Assembly: GCA_964468725.1 (NCBI GenBank)
Contig: CAYXVU010000165.1
Location: 1-13,528, forward strand
Source: CAYXVU01 sp964468725
GTDB taxonomy: Bacteria > Acidobacteriota > Blastocatellia > UBA7656
Direction: 5' to 3'
Length of the DNA stretch: 13,528 nucleotides
The notes under the pieces are model-generated. The model did no database searches. It was given only the letters and a program-made list of their open reading frames with translations, and was not told the origin of the DNA. Position numbers and translations under genes: made by a program. Of the stretch, positions 6,772-13,444 are shown piece by piece. Every line of letters begins with the position of its first letter. Position 1 is the stretch's first letter.

Positions 6772-7365
6772 TTACTCACGCCCGTAGGTTGCTGCGGCTT
6801 CTTCCGCGGCTTTGCGCGCCATCTCTTCACGAATTTTGCGGGCGCGTTCTTCGGCAGCGCGAGCTTCACGAATCACCCGCGAGCGCTCGACCGAATCGAG
6901 CGTCGCCAATCGGTCTTCGGCTTGCGCAAGGCTTTCGCCCGCAGGCCGAAGTCCAAGCGCGCTCATACACCGGCGCGCCAACTCTTCGCGACGGTCGGGG
7001 TCGCTCACAAACAGGGAGGCATCAACCATCGTTGCCAGTTCATCCAGTCCGCTCGCCAACAAACTGTAGGCGAGCGAAGGGAAGCGTCGTTGATGAATGA
7101 ACCAACTATCGTGCAACAACCAACAAGCGATCAAGATCACGCGTAAGCGATTGCGCGCCTCTTTCGAACCGTCATGATGAAGTTCAAAAACGGCGGCGTG
7201 CGCTTTGCTGATCGGCTCGCCGCCGAGATCAATCAGCAAATCGTAGACGACTGCCGGAACGCGAATCTTGCCTTTCGATTGGCTGCGCGGCTCAGCTAAA
7301 AACTCTGCCGGACACTCGGTCAATCGCCGCGTCAAAGATTCTAACAATGGCCCTTCTTCTCTCAT
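6772..7365 (-). CDS. Unknown protein of the MoxR/vWA/ARH operon, A/E/R-rich C-terminus
   Basis: A 197-residue predicted soluble protein that I cannot assign to a named family. The N-terminal two thirds look helical, with hydrophobic stretches VYDLLIDLG (40-48), RVILIACWLLHDSWF (75-89) and LAYSLLASGLDELATMV (98-114). The last 50 residues (AEDRLATLDSVERSRVIREA, 149-168, then an A/E/R-rich stretch) look like a long amphipathic helix or coiled coil, suited to binding a partner. It contains no catalytic motif I can recognise and no membrane segment. It is the last gene of the five-gene operon, 8 nt downstream of the ADP-ribosylglycohydrolase stop, so it probably belongs to the same system as an adaptor or subunit. 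The ATG at 7365 has only a weak purine tract upstream. Confidence 0.75.
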   Translation of the reverse strand: MREEGPLLESLTRRLTECPAEFLAEPRSQSKGKIRVPAVVYDLLIDLGGEPISKAHAAVFELHHDGSKEARNRLRVILIACWLLHDSWFIHQRRFPSLAYSLLASGLDELATMVDASLFVSDPDRREELARRCMSALGLRPAGESLAQAEDRLATLDSVERSRVIREARAAEERARKIREEMARKAAEEAAATYGRE

Positions 7366-7373
7366 GTCGGGTT

Positions 7374-8408
7374 CTATCTCACATCGTGGGTGTGCTGCGT
7401 TGTGTCCAGATAATCTCCAAGCTCGGCTAATCTTGCCCCATACTCAATGCGCTCGATCCAACCTTTCGGCCAGACCTCTATCCCGTAATAAGCGCCTATA
7501 AACGCGCCCGTCAAACAAGCTATCGAATCGGAATCTCCTGCCGTCACCGCCGCACGCTGCAACGCCGCCAGCGGGTCGTCGAGGAATAAAAGAAAGCAGA
7601 GCAAGCCTGTGGCGAAAGCTTCTTCCGCAACCCACCCCGCTCCAGTCAGAGAACAAGGGTCTATCTGCTTATCCGCCTTCTTGATGGCCGACTGCAAATG
7701 GTGGAGAGCTACAAAACACTCGTCCCAGCCGCGCGAAATAAAATCAGCCGCATCAATCACGCCGGGATGCCGCCACAAAGAGCCGAGCCAATGGCTGTGA
7801 TACAGAGTCTGCTGAGAATGAGCGTAGTCGAAAAGATAGGCCATCAGCCGTTTCGCCTCATTCCCTCTGCACAGATAAGCAATCGTTGCAGCCGTAAGAT
7901 CGGATGCCGCGAGCGCCGTCGGATGACCATGCGTGAAGGCAGCTTGAAACTGTGCGATTGCAGAGCGCTGCTCTTCGCTGATGCCTTGTAGGAGACCAAC
8001 CGGAGCAACGCGCATATTGGCTCCGCATCCCTTCGAACTCGCTACGGTCGCATCCCTCCATGACCGTCCCTGCGCGAGATTTCTACAAGCGCGAAGGCAG
8101 GTCACTCCGGGTGCGCGATCATTATCCGGGCTATTCAACCAATCAACCAAGGTCTGTCGCAGAGCCGTTTCCAATGCCGGAGGGTCAAATTTTCCCTTCG
8201 TCGCTACCGTGCGCAACGCTTCGCCAACGGCGAGCATCATCTGCGTGTCATCGGTGACTCGCGCCGGATTGCCAAGCGGCTCTTGCGGCCCATCAGGCGG
8301 GAAGCGGCGGAGGATATCGTCAACCTGTAAGAATTCGGTTGGCGCGCCCATCGCATCGCCTAAGGCTGCTCCAAATAGAGACCCGGAAGCTCGTTGAGAT
8401 ACGATCAT
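7374..8408 (-). CDS. ADP-ribosylglycohydrolase (ARH/DraG superfamily)
   Basis: A 344-residue protein with every signature of the ARH/DraG fold, which removes ADP-ribose from proteins or small molecules using two magnesium ions. Visible motifs are GALGDAMGAPTEF (14-26 region), the metal-binding VTDDTQM (51-57), GCGANMRVAPVG (127-138), FTHGHPTALAAS (158-169) and the second metal motif GDSDSIACLTGAFIGA (291-306, D292, D294, S295). All metal ligands appear to be present, so it should be active. The target bond (arginine, serine, or a free nucleotide) cannot be told from motifs. It follows the vWA gene by 6 nt; a small hairpin at 8409-8423 next to the ATG may couple its translation to that gene. 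No ADP-ribosyltransferase is visible in the window, so the source of the modification is unknown. Confidence 0.92.
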   Translation of the reverse strand: MIVSQRASGSLFGAALGDAMGAPTEFLQVDDILRRFPPDGPQEPLGNPARVTDDTQMMLAVGEALRTVATKGKFDPPALETALRQTLVDWLNSPDNDRAPGVTCLRACRNLAQGRSWRDATVASSKGCGANMRVAPVGLLQGISEEQRSAIAQFQAAFTHGHPTALAASDLTAATIAYLCRGNEAKRLMAYLFDYAHSQQTLYHSHWLGSLWRHPGVIDAADFISRGWDECFVALHHLQSAIKKADKQIDPCSLTGAGWVAEEAFATGLLCFLLFLDDPLAALQRAAVTAGDSDSIACLTGAFIGAYYGIEVWPKGWIERIEYGARLAELGDYLDTTQHTHDVR

Positions 8409-8423
8409 AAGGTTTCAGACCTT
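8409..8423 (-). promoter_or_regulatory. Hairpin between vWA stop and ARH start
   Basis: On the minus strand AAGGT (8419-8423) and ACCTT (8409-8413) form a 5-bp stem with loop CTGAA. The vWA stop codon TGA (8417-8415) is in the loop, the only purine-rich ribosome-binding candidate (AAAAAGG) is in the stem, and the ARH ATG follows directly. A ribosome finishing the vWA gene would melt it, allowing coupled translation. The stem is short, so its stability is uncertain. Confidence 0.35.
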
Positions 8424-10205
8424 TTTCGCCACATCTCCCGCCCCATAGTTGGCCTGACTAAAAGCACGGGCAAACTCTACTAACTCGTTCCAATTCTGCA
8501 CGCGATGAATCGCCCAACCTTGTTGATTGGCTTGTACGAGCTTTGGCGTATTGTGCCAATCGCTCCACAAGTTCAAAACCATCGTGCCGCCGCCGCGCGC
8601 ATTGGCGAGCGCCCTACGGGAGACATCCCAACCGCTGTTGCCTTTTTCATCCGAGTCGAACATGGTATCCACGCCGTCATCGGAGATGACCAGGATATGA
8701 ACGGCGCGGTCGGACTTCTTACGATCTTGAAAAGTATCGCGCAGCAAGTGAATTGGAAAGGCGGTCGCGCCGCCGATATAACCGGTCAGAATGGCGAAGA
8801 TCGCATGCTCGTCGCGGGTAAATTCTTTCGTCGTTTGATAATCATTCTTGCCGCTCCACAATGTCGCCTTGACGCTCGAACCAACTCGCAGAGCCGATAA
8901 ACAGATGATCGCACCCGCTAGGGTCAAAAACGAAGTGCTCCATTGCGGGTTGGGCATCGAGCCGGAGCAATCCACATAGAGGTCTAAATCAACTGGCTCT
9001 CTTTCCGGCAGCGAGCCGCTACTGGTGCCATAGGTGCGCTGTACAGTCGTGTAGCCGGGAATGATGGCAGGGCTGACCATCACGCTCTCGAACCAATCAA
9101 CCTCTTCAAGCGGCGAGCCAATATCCCAAACGTCAAGCCCTTCAACGAGCGGCTCCTGCGATTCGGGCAACACGCGCACCGGAAACGGTACGAGGTGCGG
9201 CGCGGCGCGCTCGCGATAGTAACGAATTGCCATCTCTTGCGGCGATAGTTTCACCCCTAAACCTTTGAGGATTTCGCCGAACTCGAAAGGCTCGCGACAC
9301 TGCCCCTGCGAGCCGCCAGCCGAATTCGGATTGATCGCGCTGTTGCCATCTCCGATGCTGTCTTTGCCCGCGCGGCTCTCGTCGCCAGTGCCGACGCCTG
9401 AAAGCTCTTCATCAAAAGCCGGATGAATGGAGTCTGCGGCTTCGTCAGGATCAACTTCGATCAACCCCTCCGGCATGCCGCCCGACCCTGCATTGGTCGT
9501 GTCAAGCCAACCTTTAATGATCAGCCTCATTCGGTTGCCATCGTCTTCGAGCAAGTAGCGCAGGCACAACGCCGCGAAGCGTCCTGAACCTTTGAGCCAA
9601 TCTTTCGCATAGACGCGCACTACGCGCGCGCCGAGTTGCGCGTCCATCTCTAACACGTCATCAATCTCGCCTTTGGCAATCGTGCCTTTTTGCATGCGCC
9701 AGAGGATTTCATAGATGCGCATGTAAAACGTCCACATCTTGTCGGCGTTTTCACCACCAAGCGTTTTGTAGACCTCAGCCATCCGCAAATTCGCGCCGCG
9801 TTGCAAACGATCATTGATGAGCAGATCGGCGTAGAGATTGGCGATGAAGGGCGCGTTATGTTCTTTGCCGGGAAGTGCGCGGCGCATGCGTGCGAGCATG
9901 CGGCCTTGATCGGAAAGATCGGCGGGGCAATAAACGTGGTGGCCGATTTCGTGCGCCATGATTTCAACCGGAAAATCGGTGAGATTGTTTGCTAGTATCT
10001 GCGCTAAGTCAATCACTACAGAAGTGTCGTTTAAGCGAATCATCGCAAAGCTATCGCCGAGTCCTTCAGTCTGCGCCTCTTTCGCATTGAAACACCATTT
10101 CGGCTCGCGCAGCTTGGTGAACTTGCTCCACAAAGCGAGCGCCTCCGGCCAGCGGGCTTGCCACTGATCTCTCAATTCGTGAAGTTGTAACTCTTTCTTG
10201 TTCAA
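8415..10205 (-). CDS. Putative metallopeptidase/vWA fusion protein of a MoxR-type system
   Basis: A 596-residue protein with two recognisable parts. The N-terminal part (about 50-150) carries a zincin motif HEIGHH (85-90), followed by FIANLYADLLINDRLQRG (120-137), where the Asp in YAD or IND could supply the third zinc ligand, as in the DUF2201_N-type putative metallopeptidases. A helical middle and an acidic, Gly/Ser-rich linker (about 250-305) lead to a C-terminal vWA domain (about 403-580). Its MIDAS is complete: DCSGS (412-416), T481 in GGATAF, and the ISDD acid pair (507-510). vWA proteins of this kind work with MoxR ATPases, like the one encoded two genes upstream. The start is TTG at 10205-10203: a stop lies three codons upstream in frame, and the next Met is residue 55. 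Peptidase activity itself is inference. Confidence 0.85.
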   Translation of the reverse strand: MNKKELQLHELRDQWQARWPEALALWSKFTKLREPKWCFNAKEAQTEGLGDSFAMIRLNDTSVVIDLAQILANNLTDFPVEIMAHEIGHHVYCPADLSDQGRMLARMRRALPGKEHNAPFIANLYADLLINDRLQRGANLRMAEVYKTLGGENADKMWTFYMRIYEILWRMQKGTIAKGEIDDVLEMDAQLGARVVRVYAKDWLKGSGRFAALCLRYLLEDDGNRMRLIIKGWLDTTNAGSGGMPEGLIEVDPDEAADSIHPAFDEELSGVGTGDESRAGKDSIGDGNSAINPNSAGGSQGQCREPFEFGEILKGLGVKLSPQEMAIRYYRERAAPHLVPFPVRVLPESQEPLVEGLDVWDIGSPLEEVDWFESVMVSPAIIPGYTTVQRTYGTSSGSLPEREPVDLDLYVDCSGSMPNPQWSTSFLTLAGAIICLSALRVGSSVKATLWSGKNDYQTTKEFTRDEHAIFAILTGYIGGATAFPIHLLRDTFQDRKKSDRAVHILVISDDGVDTMFDSDEKGNSGWDVSRRALANARGGGTMVLNLWSDWHNTPKLVQANQQGWAIHRVQNWNELVEFARAFSQANYGAGDVAKKV

Positions 10206-10239
10206 ATCTTCTCAACCGGCAGCGACGGAGTGCCGCCGC

Positions 10240-11274
10240 TCAATGCTCCGTCTGCGCAATCAGATAAATCACATGCGACAGGGGCAGAGTGATGGCTAGC
10301 GTTGTTTGATTCGAAGCGAAACTGCTGGCGCCAGCGAGTTGCGGAAAGGAGGCACGCTGTTGCTTATCGGTCACCCGCCCGTCTTTATCAATGAAAAAAT
10401 CGTTGTTGAACTTCGAATCGAGCGGAGGGATTGAGCTGCCCAACCGATGCAAAGTTGCGCCGAATAAATCTACCGTCAGCATCCAACAGTGTTCATCATC
10501 AAAGACGATGAATTCACCCTCCGACATGGCGACTTCAGGCGGTGAGATGAAGTCCCCGCCGAAGCCGCGAAAGGCACCGGCTTTCGCCACGACGCGCAGC
10601 GTCTTTGACCAACCCGCGCTTTTACTGGCGGCAAGCGGCGCAAGCCAGGGGTCTTGTTGTAATCGCTCGACGACCGTTTCGATGGGAGTTGTCTCTTCTT
10701 GCGGAATCAGCAGCGCGGCGCGTGCCAGACTCGGTTCCAGATGGCTGCACACTTCGAGCGCGCCCATCCGATAGTGCGCCATGCCGCAACGCCAGGCGAT
10801 GATTTTGCCGAGATCGAGAAAAGTCTGCACCGATGCGCAGTGCTTGCCCATCTCGGTCATCGCATCAACCCAATAGGTGATGCGCGTGTTTGGCGTGACC
10901 GAAAGGTTATAAATCGCGTTCGACACCGCACCCGCAAACCAGGCAGCATCGCTAATCAGCAGATTCGGCAGCGCATTGAATAGTTGATTCCACCCCATGA
11001 GCATCGCCGGATAGCGCATGCGCTCGCCCATTAAACCTTTGCCGATCAGTTCGAGTGAGATGTCGTAGAGCGCATCGGCTACGTCGTCAGTTTTATCGGC
11101 CTGTTGTTGAGCGATGGTGTTGATGATGGGTTCGACGACGAGGCGCAGGTGTGCGAAGAAGTCTTCGGCTTCGAGCGCCGGATAACGCCGTCGCGCATAA
11201 GCGAATTTGGTATTGAAGCGTTCGCGGTTGCGTTTCAAAACTTCAGCAAACGCGCCGGTAATCAGTTTTTCCAT
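10240..11274 (-). CDS. Unknown protein between MoxR ATPase and metallopeptidase/vWA
   Basis: About 344 residues from the ATG at 11274; a GTG at 11283 would add three. I do not recognise the family. The first about 210 residues read as alpha-helical repeats with a strong motif KIIAWRCGMAHYRMGAL (about 157-173). The rest (about 225-344) looks beta-rich, with GEFIVFDDEHCWMLTVDLFG (about 253-272) and a closing hydrophobic strand LPLSHVIYLIAQ. No catalytic signature, signal peptide or membrane segment is evident. The start codon overlaps the 3' end of the MoxR-like gene by 13 nt and has no clear ribosome-binding site, so translation is probably coupled. The vWA gene starts 34 nt after its stop. 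Its fixed place between ATPase and vWA suggests an adaptor linking the two or recognising the target. Confidence 0.8.
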   Translation of the reverse strand: MEKLITGAFAEVLKRNRERFNTKFAYARRRYPALEAEDFFAHLRLVVEPIINTIAQQQADKTDDVADALYDISLELIGKGLMGERMRYPAMLMGWNQLFNALPNLLISDAAWFAGAVSNAIYNLSVTPNTRITYWVDAMTEMGKHCASVQTFLDLGKIIAWRCGMAHYRMGALEVCSHLEPSLARAALLIPQEETTPIETVVERLQQDPWLAPLAASKSAGWSKTLRVVAKAGAFRGFGGDFISPPEVAMSEGEFIVFDDEHCWMLTVDLFGATLHRLGSSIPPLDSKFNNDFFIDKDGRVTDKQQRASFPQLAGASSFASNQTTLAITLPLSHVIYLIAQTEH

Positions 11275-12851
11275 CGCAGCCACGCAAGATAGTTGGTGTA
11301 GCGTTGGTGAAAGTATTTCAATTTGAGGATATCATCGAACTGATGACCGTAAAGCTTACGTCCCTTGCTCCACTCGGCAAGCAATCGTTCGATCTTTACC
11401 AGCCGCGCGCGCGCATCCTTTTCGCTCACGCCGTCGAGTCCTTTGTCGAACTCCGCTTCCATCGCCGCCACCGGATCGTCGCGGTCACGATCAAGGCGAT
11501 CATACTCGGCGCAGGACAGATCAAAGAGCTTGCGAATCCAGCCGATCTTGTCGCTGCGAAAGACGGCGTTTTCCGGCGTGTTGAAAAACGGGGCGTCACC
11601 GTCTTGCGCGAGTTTGTCATGCAGGACGAAGGGCATCGTCTGTCGCAAGTCTTCTAAAGAGACTTGCGTTTTATCGCCGCGAAACCAGGCGAGCGCTTTG
11701 GCAAATACCAACACGGTCATCAACGCTCGCACCGATAGTCCGTTCTTCGTCTGTACGCCGAGGTCTTTGAGTTTGTCTTTGCCGGTCTCCTGCGACATAA
11801 CCAGATGTAAATCAATCGCCGCCAACTTCACTGTATCTTTGGTTTTGTATTCAATCTGCTCTGCGCCCGAATCGCAAAATTCAAAATGGCTGGCGAAGAA
11901 TTCGATGCGGCGGCGCAACTCGTCGGGAAAGGGAACTTCGAGGATCTCTTTGTAAGCGCGGTCCAGCTCTTCTTCGCGGAAGACGATCTCTTTCGGCATG
12001 ACCTCTTCCGGTTTGATGCGTTCTTCGATGCGTGTGAGCAGGTCGTTGAGAAATCGGGTATTGAAGTGCAAGGCTTTGACCACGATGTCAATGCGGTCGC
12101 GCAAGGCTTCGATGACTTGATAGGTTCCGCCGCCCGCATCGTCGTTGGCGGTCAGATACCAAGCCGAATCCGGGCATTCGTATATTTGATCGAGCACCTC
12201 GGCATAGTTATCGCCCATCACCGTCAGCAACGCCGACTGCGTGCGCGTCGGAATGCGATTGTATTCATCAATGATCTTGACGCGCATGCCAAGCCACCTG
12301 CGCCAGGACACCTGTACTTCATCCATGCTCTTTGCGTTGACCAGCGTCGAAGGCAGCGGATTGCCAAGCAGATCGGAGATGGTCATCTGCGGCTGACCAT
12401 GTTGGATGGCGCGTTTGATGTCTTTGATCGAATAGCCTGCCAAGACGGCCATCAAGATCGCGCTCGCCGTTTTGCCGCGCCCCGGGCCGCCGACGAACAG
12501 ACAACGACGGCGTAAGACCAGATTGAGCAGCGGCATGAGTACGAAGCTCGAATAGCTTTGCGCCGATGGCAGGACGAGTTTGCTCTTCTGATCGCCAAAG
12601 GAATAGGTCTGCGGCGGCGCATCGTTGTATTCGATGTCGTAATATGGGCTGATGATGGCATGATTGACGATCCAGAAATAGGCTTGCCGCAATTTTTCAT
12701 CAAGCGGAGTCTGTTCGGCGGTTGTGGTGCTGACCTCCGAGACCGGGCCGGAGTAGAGATCGGCCACATCGAAACGCTTCTTGACGGTGACCGGATGTGG
12801 ATTGGTCGGCGAGGCCGAGACTTTGGTGAACGGATTGGCTTTCAGCGTCAT
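11262..12851 (-). CDS. MoxR-type AAA+ ATPase
   Basis: A 529-residue protein from the ATG at 12851 (an in-frame TTG at 12857 would add two residues; residue numbers below count from that TTG). The AAA+ core shows Walker A GGPGRGKT (123-130), MoxR-style Walker B KIIDEYNRIP (194-203), sensor 1 YLTANDD (234-240), the arginine-finger region LRDRID (252-257), and a C-terminal lid with SVRALMTVLVFAKALAW (375-391) giving sensor 2. About 110 residues precede the core, more than in minimal MoxR proteins, and a charged tail (about 430-531) follows. Such ATPases remodel or load partners together with vWA proteins. This gene heads the operon and overlaps the next gene. No Shine-Dalgarno sequence precedes the ATG, but a TTGACA promoter lies so close that a leaderless transcript is likely. 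Confidence 0.92.
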   Translation of the reverse strand: MTLKANPFTKVSASPTNPHPVTVKKRFDVADLYSGPVSEVSTTTAEQTPLDEKLRQAYFWIVNHAIISPYYDIEYNDAPPQTYSFGDQKSKLVLPSAQSYSSFVLMPLLNLVLRRRCLFVGGPGRGKTASAILMAVLAGYSIKDIKRAIQHGQPQMTISDLLGNPLPSTLVNAKSMDEVQVSWRRWLGMRVKIIDEYNRIPTRTQSALLTVMGDNYAEVLDQIYECPDSAWYLTANDDAGGGTYQVIEALRDRIDIVVKALHFNTRFLNDLLTRIEERIKPEEVMPKEIVFREEELDRAYKEILEVPFPDELRRRIEFFASHFEFCDSGAEQIEYKTKDTVKLAAIDLHLVMSQETGKDKLKDLGVQTKNGLSVRALMTVLVFAKALAWFRGDKTQVSLEDLRQTMPFVLHDKLAQDGDAPFFNTPENAVFRSDKIGWIRKLFDLSCAEYDRLDRDRDDPVAAMEAEFDKGLDGVSEKDARARLVKIERLLAEWSKGRKLYGHQFDDILKLKYFHQRYTNYLAWLRWKN

Positions 12852-12857
12852 GCGCAA

Positions 12858-12886
12858 GGCATATCAAGGCGCGATGTGGCTGTCAA
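12858..12886 (-). promoter_or_regulatory. Promoter of the MoxR/vWA/ARH operon, probably leaderless
   Basis: Minus strand: a perfect TTGACA (12881-12886), a 17-nt spacer, then TATGCC (12858-12863). The expected start point, about 7 nt past the -10, falls on or beside the ATG at 12851. This agrees with the lack of a ribosome-binding site there. The -10 is a weak match. Confidence 0.5.
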
Positions 12887-12905
12887 GATTTACCTAAAGA
12901 TTGGC

Positions 12906-12911
12906 TATACT
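12906..12911 (+). promoter_or_regulatory. Possible -10 element of the GNAT gene promoter
   Basis: TATACT on the plus strand matches TATAAT at five of six positions and lies 43 nt before the GNAT start codon. No convincing -35 is present at 16-18 nt upstream; CTGTCA at 12880-12885 is 20 nt away. The 100-nt gap therefore probably serves two divergent transcripts. Confidence 0.35.
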
Positions 12912-12954
12912 ATCGCGCGAGGTGTGCAGATAATCATGTCAGGCGGGAGCAGAA

Positions 12955-13365
12955 ATGATTACCTACAAGACGGGCAATGATCTGGATTTGGACAGGGTGA
13001 TTGAACTCTATCGGGCTTCGACGCTCGGCGAGCGCAGGCCGGTTGATGAGCGCGAACGAATGCGAGCCATGCTTGAACATGCCAACCTCGTCATCACCGC
13101 CTGGGAGGGCGATCTGCTAGTTGGCATTTCACGGTCGCTCACCGACTTTGCTTATGCGACTTACTTATCTGACCTTGCCGTGCGCCTGTCACATCAACGT
13201 CACGGCATCGGTAAGGAGTTGATGCGCAGGACGCAAGCCGCCGCGCCGCAAGCTACCATCATCTTGCTGGCTGCGCCAGCGGCAGAGCCTTACTACCCGC
13301 ACGTCGGATTCACGCATCACCCGCAAGCCTGGATTCTTCGCCCCGGCCAGCGGCTGACGGATTGA
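12955..13365 (+). CDS. GNAT family N-acetyltransferase
   Basis: A 136-residue single-domain GNAT protein that should transfer an acetyl group from acetyl-CoA to an amine. The acetyl-CoA-binding motif A is clear: YLSDLAVRLSHQRHGIGKEL (70-89), with the pyrophosphate loop QRHGIG (81-86) in the expected Q/R-xx-G-x-G/A form. It is followed by beta strand TIILLAAP (101-108) and the typical PYYPHVGF (112-119), whose Tyr often serves as the general acid. The substrate is unknown. The ATG is well placed behind GGGAG (12945-12949, spacing 5). The gene diverges from the MoxR operon and stands alone, since a separate promoter follows it. Confidence 0.9.
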   Translation: MITYKTGNDLDLDRVIELYRASTLGERRPVDERERMRAMLEHANLVITAWEGDLLVGISRSLTDFAYATYLSDLAVRLSHQRHGIGKELMRRTQAAAPQATIILLAAPAAEPYYPHVGFTHHPQAWILRPGQRLTD

Positions 13366-13375
13366 TCGGAGCGGG

Positions 13376-13404
13376 TTGAGAAGCGCCAAGGCTACTCTTA
13401 TAAT
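13376..13404 (+). promoter_or_regulatory. Strong sigma70-type promoter of the Rieske gene
   Basis: TTGAGA (13376-13381) matches TTGACA at five of six positions. A 17-nt spacer separates it from a perfect TATAAT (13399-13404). The expected start, near 13411, leaves a leader of about 34 nt before the ATG at 13445. Confidence 0.75.
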
Positions 13405-13444
13405 CCGCAGCATTGCGCCGAGCCGATTCGTTTACGAGAAGATC

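Noticed and set aside
7981..8397. 138-codon plus-strand open frame
   Set aside because: Antisense to the N-terminal half of the ADP-ribosylglycohydrolase, whose metal motifs are intact on the minus strand.
11365..11955. 196-codon plus-strand open frame
   Set aside because: Antisense to the C-terminal lid of the MoxR ATPase. The translation is Ser/Arg-rich low complexity without a recognisable family.
11886..12515. 209-codon plus-strand open frame
   Set aside because: It is antisense to the conserved MoxR AAA+ core including Walker A and B regions. The GC-rich codon pattern of that gene keeps the opposite frame open; no domain is recognisable in its translation.
6772..12851. Whole operon as a classical toxin-antitoxin or restriction system
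   Set aside because: No nuclease, methyltransferase or small toxin/antitoxin pair is visible; the domains fit a MoxR-vWA machine better.
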